NCBI RefSeq assembly: GCF_001522545.3
Contig: NC_031770.1
Span: 17,524,751-17,588,750 of the forward strand
Reading direction: 5' to 3'
DNA: 64,000 nt
Source of the DNA: Parus major
Lineage: Eukaryota; Chordata; Aves; Passeriformes; Paridae
Below, in pieces: positions 1 to 11,662 of the stretch (positions are counted from its first letter, which is position 1; every line of letters starts with the position of its first letter). The notes beneath the pieces are model-generated. The model was not told where the DNA came from and made no database searches. It saw only the letters and a list, made by a program, of their open reading frames with translations. A program made the translations under genes and the position numbers.

Positions 1-1013
1 GTGTTCAGGAAACATAGGAAAAAACTTCAGAAGAAAAATGAAAATAGTTTAGGGAGATGGTGACCAAAGTATCTAATAATGTGTATTTGCCTCTGTGAAA
101 AATATGTTTGTTATTTCTTACTTCTCCTTTTTCATGCTGAAGGCTAGAATGGCAAATTTGGGGTCTAGAGCAAATCTTGTTTTTCCTATGATTTCTGATC
201 CAGGATAACAGTTCAGACAATTTGAGAAGCAAGAAGGAATAGAGGGATTTCCAGCAAGCTTGACTTACATTTAATGCCCAAACAGAAAATGAGTGGTTCC
301 TAAAGTACTGTGTAGTGGGTGCAGGGGGCACAGCCTGGGTTCCAGGAGTGAAGTGTTACTCCAGTCCATGGGTGCTGTTTGACATTCCCATCTGATGGGC
401 AGAAATGACACTGAAGACAAATTGACAAAACAAACACAAATCCCACAAGTTCATCTTTGCTTTTTGTATGTTCACATACACATTTTGTCTGCTGTACTTT
501 GTGCACTTTTTCCTACCTAAATTTGTTATGCATGACTATAACTTTTCCTGACAAGAGGCAATATTTCATGGTTGTATTTAGGTACCATTAGCTTGAGCTG
601 TCCATGTCTGGGCAGCTGAGTACAAGTGGAGCTGTTTTAATAGCGTAGCTGCAGAATGGGGAGAGCTGCTATAAACTTGAGCTGTCTGGCTTTGCTGCAG
701 ATCCAGCCTGGAGCCGGAACTGCTCAGACATGGCAGTTATATTTCAGTGGAGATATATTATTTATGAATTCCCGCCTGTCACCATATTTAAAAACATGTG
801 AAATCTGTTGGTTTGCAGAAAATACGTCTGGGAGAGGTCAGCCAAGATAGCAAAGCGTGCGAAAATCATGGCAGACATCCACTTAGGGCTGTAAATCAAG
901 CACTTTCCCTGGGTTTCAGACAGATACTTGATTTTGCTGGATTTGTCATGTGATGGTCTCTTAATCAAATAGGAATTTGAGGCTCAGTCTTATCAGAACC
1001 ACATGTGCTGTAT
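1..1013. other. Unique non-coding DNA, no gene seen
   Basis: AT-rich unique sequence with no recognisable exon, repeat family or RNA gene. The open frames here (up to about 108 codons, both strands) overlap one another and have no domain signature, so I treat them as chance. Confidence 0.6.
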
Positions 1014-1041
1014 TATTGTTGTTGTTGTTGTTGTTGTTTTT
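1014..1041. repeat. (GTT)n microsatellite
   Basis: A run of about seven to eight GTT/TTG triplets ends in a short T run. It is a simple-sequence repeat lying about 40 bases upstream of a CR1 tail, and is probably polymorphic. No function is implied. Confidence 0.85.
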
Positions 1042-1079
1042 GTGACTGATCATTATTAGGGGAAACAAATACTTCTTAT

Positions 1080-1274
1080 GGGGTGGTCAGGCACTGGCAA
1101 ATGTTTCCCAGAGATGCTGTTGATGTCCCATCCCTGGAAGTGCTCAAGGCCGGGTTGGATGGGGCTTTGAGTGACCTGGCCTAGTGGAAAGTGTCCCTGC
1201 CCATGGCAGTGGGTTGTAACTAGATAGTTTTTAAGTTCCTTTGCAATCCAAGCCATTTTAGAATTCTATGAATT
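1080..1274 (+). mobile_element. CR1 LINE, 3'-terminal fragment
   Basis: This is a severely 5'-truncated CR1 non-LTR retrotransposon. What is visible is the end of the CR1 3' region: the 'caggcactgg' phrase, then 'catccctggaagtgctcaag', then 'gttggatggggctttgag', then 'ctgcccatggcagtgg', ending in a diverged 'attctatga' tail. That order is diagnostic of avian CR1 3' ends on the plus strand. The copy is well diverged and carries no intact coding sequence. The 66-codon minus-strand open frame lying over it is antisense to the repeat and not a gene. CR1 insertions normally lack target-site duplications, and none is seen. Confidence 0.85.
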
Positions 1275-3299
1275 GCCAAGGCGATTTGGATTGCTGTGTG
1301 CAGTGCGGAATCTTGGATCTCTGTAAATGAGCGGAGGTTGAGAGTTCACTCTGTTGAACAAACAGGCAAATTTGTCTGAGGCTATTAAATTTAAATCACA
1401 GTTTATTACATTTCTTCATGTAATAAACTGATCATGCCGTGAACTTTTTGTATGTGGTCATGTACTCACTGGAGGGTAACAATCACTTGGCCAAATACAG
1501 GCTCAGATAAAACCAGTCCCAGAGTTCAGAGGTGTTTAGATGAAGGGGATTGATTTGGCTCAGTGCATTAGCAGAGAAACAGTTGTGTAGTTGTCTGTAG
1601 TTTTGGTGAAGGAATCTGGCTCCCAGCTAAATGTAATATTTTGCATGTGCTTATTTTTAACACACTCTGAGGAGCTCTGATGCAACTTTGAAAGTATTTC
1701 AGTAAATATTAGTTTTTAATATGGAACATCTGTGCATGATTATGACGAGGAATGTGACAGACTTTATCTCACTCAGTTCTCTTTCACCCCATGCAAAAAT
1801 GTTGTCCAAGTTGAACCGTGCAGTTCCCCTTCGGTCTGTGTATGCACAGGAGAGAGGAAATGAGGGAGACCTGGATTCATCCTGTCTGATTTTAGGCAAT
1901 ACATGGACATTAGGTCTGTCAGCACAAGGGAAGGGACAGCGTGGAACTGAGGTTGGTCAAGGGGGCACAGAGCTGTAAATATTCCAGCTTAAAGCTGGAG
2001 GATTACTTTTGAGCTTTCCCTGTAAGTCAATAGACTTATTCCTACTATCATCCACGTTACTTTTTAATTAGGATTGGTCCTCACAAGTTGAAAAACCAGA
2101 GAGGCTAACTAGGTACTAGCTAAGCTGAATCCCATTTCTTGTGGATAAGACTACAGGTTCAAGATAAGTATGTTCAAAACCAGCACTATTGATCAAGCAC
2201 CTTTCAACAGTAGTGAACTTCACTGAAAATTAAATGCAAACACAAACCACCCTTAAACCATTAATGCCTTCAGCTAGTATATTATCCTCCAAAGTGTTAG
2301 CAGACTGAACTTCAAATTGCCAAAAAATTTAAAGTGAACCCAGTGTGAGCCCACCCCTAAAGTGGGTCTCAGTGTGAAGGCCATATATTACTTTAACAGA
2401 TCAGGCATTTATTTATGCTTCCTTTTGTTACATTAGGGTTTGTGAGATGGAATTGATTAATAAACTGTCACATTAATGTTTCCACTTAGCCCATTGCTGG
2501 CAATACCTGCCTTTCAACAGCATTATAAATGTTAACTCTGTAATGACATTGAACAGACAGACAAATGTACTGTGTGTAAATCAGGCTTTTTATTACTTTC
2601 TGTTTATGTAGGATGGACTTGAGGTAAGCGTGTTATTATAACTAGGCAGATTTTTAAAACCTTTTTCTTTCTCTGAACCAAGTCACATAAAATTAAAGCT
2701 TTTTAATAGATGGAATACTGAACATCCTAAGGGAAAATTTCTATCAGTATGACACATGCTAGGAATAAAGCCTGGAACAAATGGTTTCTTAGATGAAGAA
2801 TTTACTGAAGTGAGGGAATAAATAAAAGGAACTGGAAATGTTGATAGGTGATAAACAGCAAGACTTACCTGCCTATCTGAAACCTCTTTGGAGAGCTGTA
2901 TGTGAATTGGGATAAAAGGGAACATCCCTTCCTCAGAGAAGTGAGATATGTATAAAGAAGTGGGGTTTTCCCTTTTATCCACATATGTATACTTGCTTTG
3001 GAATCCAAAATATGAGTTAGACTCATGGGTATGGAAAGGGAGAAAAACATGGACAACTTTGTGATGAGAACCTTCTCCAGCTTAGCACACCAGAAAGATG
3101 AGATAGCTGAAGATTTGTGGAGCTTTTTGAAAAGAGGAGAGGAGGTTGAAGCACAAGGTTGGTGGTAAGAGAATTTGAGGGAATCAGAGCTATCCAGACA
3201 TCTGTTGAGAAAGGGATGAAGGGGGAGTATGAGCCATCCAGGTAATGAGGAAATAGTAACACTCTTAAAAGAAGATGGGAATAATCTCTTCTCTAGATG
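1275..3299. other. Unique non-coding DNA with one hairpin
   Basis: Unique sequence apart from the perfect inverted repeat at 1399-1430. Three overlapping minus-strand open frames lie around 2683-3320, the longest 151 codons. They have no recognisable domain, and the longest runs into the old CR1 fragment at its upstream end, so I do not call a gene. Confidence 0.55.
1399..1430. repeat. Perfect inverted repeat, 13-bp stem and 6-nt loop
   Basis: The arm at 1399-1411 (CAGTTTATTACAT) is the exact reverse complement of the arm at 1418-1430 (ATGTAATAAACTG), with TTCTTC between them. Transcribed from either strand it would form a short stable hairpin. The stem is too short for an ordinary microRNA precursor, and there is no T-run terminator context. 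It could be a remnant of a small inverted-repeat element or a mutation-generated palindrome. Confidence 0.9.
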
Positions 3300-3440
3300 A
3301 GCGGGTTTAATTTGCAACAAGAAAGATTTAGGACAGATATTGGATAATCAAGAATATGGAGCAAACAGATACTGCATGAGAAGGCAGTGGGGCCATTGGA
3401 ATACAATAAAGACCTAGTAGACCATGTTAGAAAGGATAAA
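3300..3440 (+). mobile_element. Old CR1 LINE fragment (3' region)
   Basis: The phrase 'gcaacaagaaagatttagga' followed by 'cagatattgg' matches the well-known stretch in older CR1 copies just after the end of ORF2. It is followed, at the expected spacing, by diverged versions of the 'ggaacaggttgcc...gtggagtctccatcattgg' and 'aagacctggttagac' segments. The copy is much more decayed than the other CR1s here. Assignment rests on this recalled family pattern, not on an alignment. Confidence 0.5.
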
Positions 3441-6400
3441 GGTACAGCTGATGCTTTCAGGGGACAGAATATGGATTAAATGATTTTTTGAAGATGTTTT
3501 CCACTGCATTTTTTTGTAATTATATTACTAATGTAGGAATATGCTATAAAATAAATGCATATTTGCCTGCATCAGCTGTTTTGCAAACAATGCCTTTTCC
3601 TTCCTTCACTTTGAGGACTCTGTATGGTCCTTTCCCTTAGAAAAGGAATGAAAAAAACCCCAGTGTGTGATGATAACCATCATGCCTGACTATAATTCAC
3701 ATCTGAATTGAGAATCTACATCTGAACCTGCATACAGGTACTTTCAGCCCATGTGCCATGAAGAAATAAAATGTTGATGCATAAATGCAGACAGCTTCAA
3801 GGCTCTCATGCCTCTGTGAGATCCTTTCATGAAATATATCTTGAAATCTCTTCACTATGGCCACACTCTGGAGAAAATAGAAAGCTTATTTCCCCTGCAG
3901 GATATTGGATAAGAAGATAAAAACAGATCTGTAGAAAACCTACTATTCACTGCTTGAGTGGTGAGTAGAGTTAGATGAGAAAATTATTTTGAGTAACATT
4001 CTGCCTGTCTACTTTGAGCTAGTTCTTGTATATAACCCTGAGAGCAGTCAGTTTACCCATTTAGAATAAATTTATTTTATAGGCAGTTTTCCTAGGCAGT
4101 GTAGGCTTTTAATATCTTTTTTTAATATGTTTATCTTTGAAATGTTTGGGAGCATTCAGTGATTCTGGATTCCAAACCCGGTAAGAAATTCCAAATTCAG
4201 AAATACTGAGTAAGAAATGGAGTAAACTATTAATTCTTATTGAGTTTAAAATCAGGTAAACATTTAGTTTAACTTAACTGTTAAAATGTTATGAGTGTAT
4301 GTGGCCAAGGACCATGTCTGAGTGAAAAATTTATAGCTAATACTTAGTCCAGTGCAAGGTGAGGGAGTGTAAAGCCTTGGAGGAGCAGCTTTCTAGGTTC
4401 TTGGTGTAGCAAAATGTTGAAAATATGTGACAAAACTCTTATTTGATTTGTGCTGGTGGTTACCACACGCCCTTTTGGATAACTGAGTCTTTCTCATAAC
4501 TGACTAATTTTTTAACTCTTGGTTATTTTAATGTCTTTGTAGGTGTGTTTTTAGTAGTGTCACAAGCTGATAGGCTTTAAAACTTCAATTTTTGTAGAAC
4601 GAAGGGAGTGGGGAAAACCTCATAAATCTCACCAGAAAGTAATTTCTATCTCTGTATTGTAGGGAATAGCCTGTTAGAGTGCAATAGCATACCCTGCAAT
4701 CAGTCAGTCATATGTACTGATAGAAACCATTTATAAAATCATGTCCAAATAGAACAGTCCACATCGATACCAAAGACCAACAAAAAGCTCCCCTTGAAAG
4801 CATCACATTGGTTATAGGATCAATTCAAATTTAATTTTTCATTTCTTCACTTAGTGATTTTTATTTTCTCTGCTGATGTGATTATATCTGTGTCTGGATA
4901 CTCTGGAATTTTGGAGGTTTTCAGGGTGAAATTGGGGTACAGAGCCTGGTCTGGACTCTTGGCAGCCTGTGTGGAGGGAGCTGTGTGACTAAGGAAAAGG
5001 CATCTGGGTTCAGATTCTTAATCTACCGAGCTTTTTTTGCTCAGGAATGATGCTGTGGTCAAAGCTGGTAAGTTTTAAGAGTAAATTCAGACTATTACAC
5101 ATAACGCCAGTACACAGTCTGCAGCGCACTGGTGAGTCAGAAAGAAAAATGTTTCAAACCTTGTTTGTTTCTGGGTTAGTGCTTTTTGGTTGTGCAGAAC
5201 TGCTGTTTCTTGGACACATCTCCATCTTCTCTACAGATTTCTGTTGAGCTGTAGTCACAGAATGATGCGAATGGGTTTTTCTGCCACTCTGCCTTTCTGG
5301 GCAAGTCCTATAGTTATCTGCTCTCTCCTCCTCTTTTTCTTTGATACCCACATGTAGGCAAAAATCAGCATAGTTCACAAATAGTGAGATTTCTGCTTTC
5401 ACAGACCTTCCTCTGCACTCATCTTCTGTCTAAACTGCAGTTTTGGTCACCCTGCCAGGGATACAAGGCATCAAGCTGAGCCTTATTTATGTGGAGCTTT
5501 TAATGTTCCCCTGCAAGCCCTTCAGTTTGTGTCCCACTTTGGGTTTGATCCCTCTGCTGGGCACTGCCCTTTTGTCTATCAGTGGGATTTGTGAGCAGAA
5601 TCAGAGCTCCTGCTCAGCCTGGGTGTGACCAAACACTTTGGGAAGTAGCAGTGCTAAAAAAATTGTTTTGGTTGTTACCCTGCAAATTCTGTGGCTTCTC
5701 AGGAGCAAATGCTTTTATGCCTTTGTTCAATCTTTCGTGACAAAAATCCAATATAAACCAGTAAGACTGTGTAAGGACTGCATAACAACTCCACTTTCTT
5801 CCTCTGTGTCTATTTGTTTTACTGTCATTTGTCTGCACTCTCTGGAGTGCCAAGCAACCTCCATTCCTGTAGATTTAGCATTTTACAAGATTCTTTTCCC
5901 TTCTTCCAGCCTGACCTCATGATCATTTAGAAGAAGGGAAAATGGCACCAGAATAAAATAAGAAATGCAAATTATTTGTATTGTAATAGGATATCAAACA
6001 GTACTGTTTATTTTAGCAAGGCTAAGAATCAGTAGAGTTGTTCTGATAATTATTTATGTCATTTCTCCTGTTAGCTGTTTAGAGTGCTAAAATGCTGTAT
6101 TAGTGCTGGGCACTAATGATAACACTGCTCTGGTTCCTTGGGACCTGGGAATTCATATGGAGGCTAATTGGTAAAGGAATGGTGATGCTAAAGTGTGCTG
6201 ATCTGAAAAGTCACTGCAGGCTCTGCATTTGTGGATGCAAGACTGGAACGTGCATTTTTATTTTTCCGGAGAGGATGACTAGCTATGCAGTTTTCTCTTT
6301 GGAGACTCATTACTAATCCAGAATGATTGTCCCATAGGAAAGAGGGTTTCTTTCCACTTCTCCTGCTTCCCTTTCCTTCCTTTATACCAGCAAATGTTTG

Positions 6401-9400
6401 TCTTTCAAGCAACTGGACTACATGAACTCATGAACCTAAGTGGCTCACAAATGCCTGTAAGCTCATGTGACTTTTTGCTTGACAGGAGAAAAATGTTGGA
6501 CTGCAACAGTGAGATGTGTAAAATACTGAATGGCAAGCGCATGTTTTGGTGCCACTCTGGCATCTCAGACTGTACTGGAGCCTACTTTCTATGCCTGAAG
6601 GAGGAGACTTAGTGCCTTGCACAGTACTTGGGTCTGGCAGTCTGCATTGTGCTACCATTCTCAAGGCCTAATCCCACAAATTGTGTTCCCCATCTCTTCC
6701 ACTGGCTGTTCCTAGGTGACTGAAGTTTGCAGAGATGCTCAGCATCTTGCAGCCTAGGACTCTTAATGTGACAACTGGTTGCTTCTTGTTGGTGAGGAAT
6801 CTACACTTACAACATGGACTTATGAAAGAGAAAGAAACTTTACCAACCAATATAAACAAACTGTGTCATCCATTACAGAAAATCCGGGTGTTGGGTATAA
6901 TTTGCTGTGATACTTTAAAAAACCTATAAAATTCCAGGGAATTTGTGTTTTGGCAATTAACATGACTTAACTTTTCTTCCATTATTTCCACACCAAACAT
7001 CAATGCTTTTTTTGTTATAGCAGGCATCTCAAATGCTCGTCTGTATCTTTCTGGTGTTCGGATCCATCCAGTCAGAGCTGAAGAAAAATTCTATGGCATC
7101 CTGAAAATAAGCAAGGAAAAAGGCATGTGTGCTTACTTCTATTTCTGTTTTCCTTCATCAGCAAGTGGATTATGAAAGCCTCATCTTTACCAAAGAGAGA
7201 GGCTGTAGAGGGGAGGGCAGGGTGAAATATTTGGCAGGAAAAGACACAGATGTGAGGAGAGATGAAGGCTTGCAAGATACATTCAGCTTTTCTAGAACTG
7301 TGCCTACTTATTGCTGGAGAGGCTGTCAAGAGGCACTTTCAAGTTGTAGCACAGGATTTTGGAGGATCTGCCTTTGGGAAGGTGTGAAATTGTGGACATT
7401 TTCACAGCAGCAACCAGCAGATGTGTTGTGTGACATCAGCTCTGGAAGTAAAAGCTGATAAAGTGCCTGTAGAAGCTAGAAATGGACATGACAGCTGGAA
7501 CTGCTAGGGACTTAGGTTTGATTATTAAAGAAATTGAATTCACATGCTGCTTGTATATCATTGAGGATCTGTGTAGATTTTGTTTCCTTGGGAGGTAGTT
7601 CAAGAGCCAGGCCTCGTAACTGAGACGTCTGTGAGCAGTACATAAATCCGTAGGATTTATCTGGAGAACTGCAGGCTGACTATCCCTGTAGCCTATATCT
7701 TGATCTCTGCTTTTCTTTTTTATTATTTGAATAACTTCAGGCTGTGATTCATTTCATGGAAGAATTCCTCACCTCCTACTGATTTGGGGTATTTTGTCCC
7801 AATTCCAGACAAGATGTCAGTAAATGCTGACATTTTTGTTTCAACCCAAAATGATGATGGAACTGAGAACAGGGCTGTCAGCTGAGGACATTTGTATTCC
7901 CAACAGCTGTGGTCAATGAGCCAAGCTTGTGCAAGCCCAGTGGTTAATCAGTTGACGGAATCTGCACATCTTATTTACCTGAGTCAGCTACCTAAAGGAT
8001 TTGCTAATAGCTAAAAGTTTTCCTGAATCATTGGGCTGCTGGGTGCTGTAAGCATCTGTTCACATCCTGCCTACTGTAATTAAAGAGACAGGGATTTGCT
8101 ACTTTAAAAAAAGAGGAGATGGCAGTGCATGGCTGGACTAAGGGTAATGTTTTTCTCCAGTATTGTTAGTGTTGTCTCTTGTTAGTCCTAGTGTCAAGAC
8201 CATTAGCTGTGACTGTCCATGATGTATAGAGCCATGTTTGGGAGATTTTTAGCTCTCAAACACTTCTTCCTCAATTCTTAGTGAACAGAGGACTAATAAA
8301 GTGATGGATAAGAGTTTTGTCAGCAGTGCAGGAACACTGTGAACCATGGAGGGTAACAATCATCCCCCAGGAGGGGCCGCTCTGAACTGAACCATCAGCT
8401 TGGGGCACAGGTGAATGAAGTTCAAGTTACAGCAGTTTGTAGACCTCAGGTGTCTTTAGGTTGATCAGTCATGTCATGCTAAGTGCCTTACTTGTAAGAA
8501 TGATCTTCTGGCATATCCCCAGTCTCAAGGAGAGGAGTTCTATTGTGAGATTTCTGAGCTGCCTGGGTATTGCAGTCTAGGAACCACAGCTCGACAGATG
8601 GAAGCTGCAGGATAAAGTGGCCTCTTCTCTCTGAGTGTAGGTGTAATATGCAGTTATTTGGGTGTTAATGAAAGTCTCTGCCACTGATAAATAAACTCAG
8701 CAGATGGACTCTATCTGTTGGGGGAAAAGCAGTTAAACCAGACACATTGTATATTGTCTTATTTGAAAGCTCTAAAAAGACACTTAACTCATAAACTTAA
8801 AACCAATGGATAGCTCCAAGCTCCCATGGAAAGCAAATGTCCTTTCTGAAGTATAAATAGCATGGTGAGTCTTCCAAAGTGTGGTTCCATCTGTTTTTGT
8901 CTCCTTTCTAACAGGAAACACGTTCATGAAATCAGATTCTCAGTGTTGGTAAAACACTAAGTTAATAAGAAGATAGTGTTTTTGTAGCTTTGATAGCCTA
9001 AGGATATGAGGCAGATAAAGTTTTATTAGGTCCACTGATCCAGATAGAACAAAATAGATCCTGTAAAAAGCCTAATGCTTTTCTGGGTTTTCCTGACTGT
9101 CATTTGGCCTTATGTAAGCTTTTAAATCTCCCTACTCTGAGCTATTCAGAATAACCATTGTCAGTGTTGAATAAAAGCTTTAGCCAGCTTCAAAAAACTT
9201 CTAAAATCCACTCGGGAATATTCTTATGACACTTCTAATTGCTTCTTTCCTAATGAGATACGAAAAATCATAATGAATCAGGGCTTGTGGTTTTGTGCTG
9301 CCTTGCCAATGCTTTGCTGTGGCTGCACGTGGAGCAGCCCTGACAAACACCCAGACACTGTGATAGCCCCAGACTGGGGCCTGATCCAGTCGTTCTCAGT

Positions 9401-11516
9401 AGAGAAATCCATCCATGGGCTGCAGTGCCATTGGGATGAAGGCAATTTGCTTTCTTTTGAGCTGGCTCCAGAGCACGTGTGGGGAGTTAACTGAGACTAA
9501 GGGGTGACACATGACCTAATCCAGTTAGCATGTGGGTCCCCTGAGAGAGGTGGCTCTTACGTGGAAATGATCTGCAGATTCCACTTTGTCTCAGCATGGC
9601 TATAGCATATTTGTCTGTGTCTTAGGTGAAGAAATAGCCTGAACTGTGAGCACACACAGCTGGCAGATAACTGGGCCTGTATGTGAGTGTCTGAAACTGA
9701 ACTTTTGAACTCTGAAGCAGCAGTCTGCTGCTTGCTGGCTGCAGTTGGTATTGCTCATTTGTAAATTCTGATAGTATGCAGGCTAAAATGTAGCAGCCCT
9801 CCAAACCCTCCAGTTAACAACCCAAACTCTACAATTAATAAGGAGGCCAACAACCTGCTTATTAATTGAAGAAATTGAGAAAGAACCAACAACCAGGAGG
9901 CTGATCAGGTGTCATGCTTCTGCCTTACACTGTGTCCTGGCTCAGGCTGGGAGGAACACAGGCTTTGGTGCTGGAAAGAAGAGGAAGACAGAAAGGCAGC
10001 TTCCCAAAAAGAAGTAATCTTGAAAAGAAGGTTACATGAAAAGACAGTGGTGGAGATTCTGGCTGGAGCACAGATCTTGGACATGTGTGTAGATCCTGGA
10101 AACCAGTGAGCTGCATGGAGACAAATACTTGGGGGTGTGCAGAGACCCTGGCCGGCCGTGCCTGAGGCTGGTGGCTGCAAACAGCTGCATTGCAAGAAGA
10201 GAAAGAACTTTCTACCTACCTTGCTCAGGCTAGAAATGATCTTCCTCTGGAGAGAGGCAGCCAGCTCTTAGTGAACCTATAAAGCTTGGAGGAGAGCAAG
10301 TGAATGCATATGAGGTAATCAGGCTGGGTAAAAGCTCCTAAATAAACCCCAGTATTCACTGCTGGTTCTTGTTTACTGTTGTGCCAAGGACAGTCTGCTA
10401 CACTCCATGTGTAGTGGGGAAGAAGTGATCCCCATACAGAATGAGGACAGGCACCATTCAGGTTTGGCACTTGTTCCTGTCACTGTAATGATTTTTAGAA
10501 ATAAATGTGTGCAGTTAATTTTAATGTCTGGGCAATGTGATTGACGGTTCGAAGGGAGCAGCCTCTTCTTTTTCAAATAGTTACCATTGTAATTGGGAAA
10601 ACCTAGCAAAATCTGTGGAATTAATTTTCTGTTATGATGGTTATCAAGGTGTTGATTGGTATAAATGGTATTCTTTGCAATAAAACCTCTTTTCTCAGAG
10701 TAAGTGGGACTGAACCCTCAAAGTTTTTAGGGAGACATTTGGCATGACTCATCTGGCAGGAATTTAGAGTGAGAAGCCAGAGAAGAGAGAAGGCAAGAGA
10801 ATGTGTTGAGGTAGCTTCTTCTAACCCTTTCAGTTTTTAGGGTAGGATTCTGATTTGCAGAATGTTGAGGATCTTTAGAAGCACTAAGATGTACCCCCTT
10901 GTATGAGAGAAAAACCCAGCTCTTCGGGTACATCGGCAGTTTTCTTAGCAACCTGGAATTCTTTTACATCACAACACTTAATTATCATTTCCCTATATCT
11001 AAGCATGCCAGTAAGGCTGAAGGCAGAGCCCAGCTCAGCTGTATTGCATCTGATCAGAAGACCAGGATTCATTAAGCCACTTAGGTCAGTGGGGGCACTG
11101 GGAGCCAGGGAATAACATTGGCAGTTTACTGCTCCCTTGGCTCAGCTTCAGCCCGGTTTGACCTGTCCTTGCCTCTGTAATTCAATGGAATATTTGTTGC
11201 AGGTGGCAGCTTTTGCTGGACTCACCTTTTTCAAGCAATTCTTCTTCCATAGCTGTGTATTTTGGACAGTAATACAGGCAAGTATTAAGGGCTGATATTG
11301 ACTGTTGGAATAAAGTTATCAAACACAGCTTTGAGAGCTGCTAATTAGAGTTTAGATGCAGATGAAAATCCCTTTTGGATCCTATGCAAGGTTGAATATT
11401 GAATCGTAACTTGCTGCTGGCAGCCATCCCTCAGGCTCTGGCCTTTGTTGAAGGTCACAGTGAAATAGGTTTGCTGTTGCAGAAGATTAATATTGCCTAA
11501 AAATGGCTTGCAGCAC
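3441..11516. other. Long unique non-coding stretch
   Basis: About 8 kb with no recognisable coding exon, repeat family or RNA gene. Open frames are all short (about 110 codons or fewer). The only item I single out is the 23-nt splice-site-flanked interval at 5045-5067. A polypyrimidine-AG acceptor near 7034 has no convincing donor downstream. Confidence 0.55.
5045..5067 (+). other. Candidate 23-nt micro-exon (speculative)
   Basis: A polypyrimidine tract ending in 'tttttttgctcag' (AG at 5043-5044) is followed 23 nt later by a perfect consensus donor, CTG|GTAAGT (GT at 5068-5069). A 23-nt exon would shift the reading frame. Good matches to both splice sites this close together are uncommon, but a 64-kb window is expected to hold some by chance. 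There is no evidence of flanking exons in the window. Confidence 0.2.
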
Positions 11517-11662
11517 ATTCACCAGAAGATCTCAAAATCTTTACAGAAGTAGGCTCGCCACATGTTTCCCACCCTCCCTTCTCCACTGAAAAAGGGGGCA
11601 GAGATGAACTTCACTGGGTTATGCACGTTTCTGCAGTCAGCCAGTGAGAAAACCAGCAAGGT
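11517..11662 (+). mobile_element. Ancient SINE relic (MIR/AmnSINE-like)
   Basis: The order of worn phrases fits the central and 3' part of deeply shared amniote SINEs. 'agatctcaaaatctttacag' resembles 'tatctcaaagcactttacaa'. It is followed by 'ccactgaaaaagggggcaga' (like 'gatggggaaactgaggcaca') and 'gcagtcagccagtgag' (like 'ggtcacacagccagtgag'). Divergence is high and the exact family is uncertain. Confidence 0.4.

Noticed and set aside
1056..1256. 66-codon minus-strand frame
   Set aside because: It is antisense to the CR1 3' tail.
7019..7170. Possible exon after 'tttttttgttatagcag' near 7034, open for about 50 codons
   Set aside because: No convincing GT donor follows the open stretch, and the peptide matches nothing I know.
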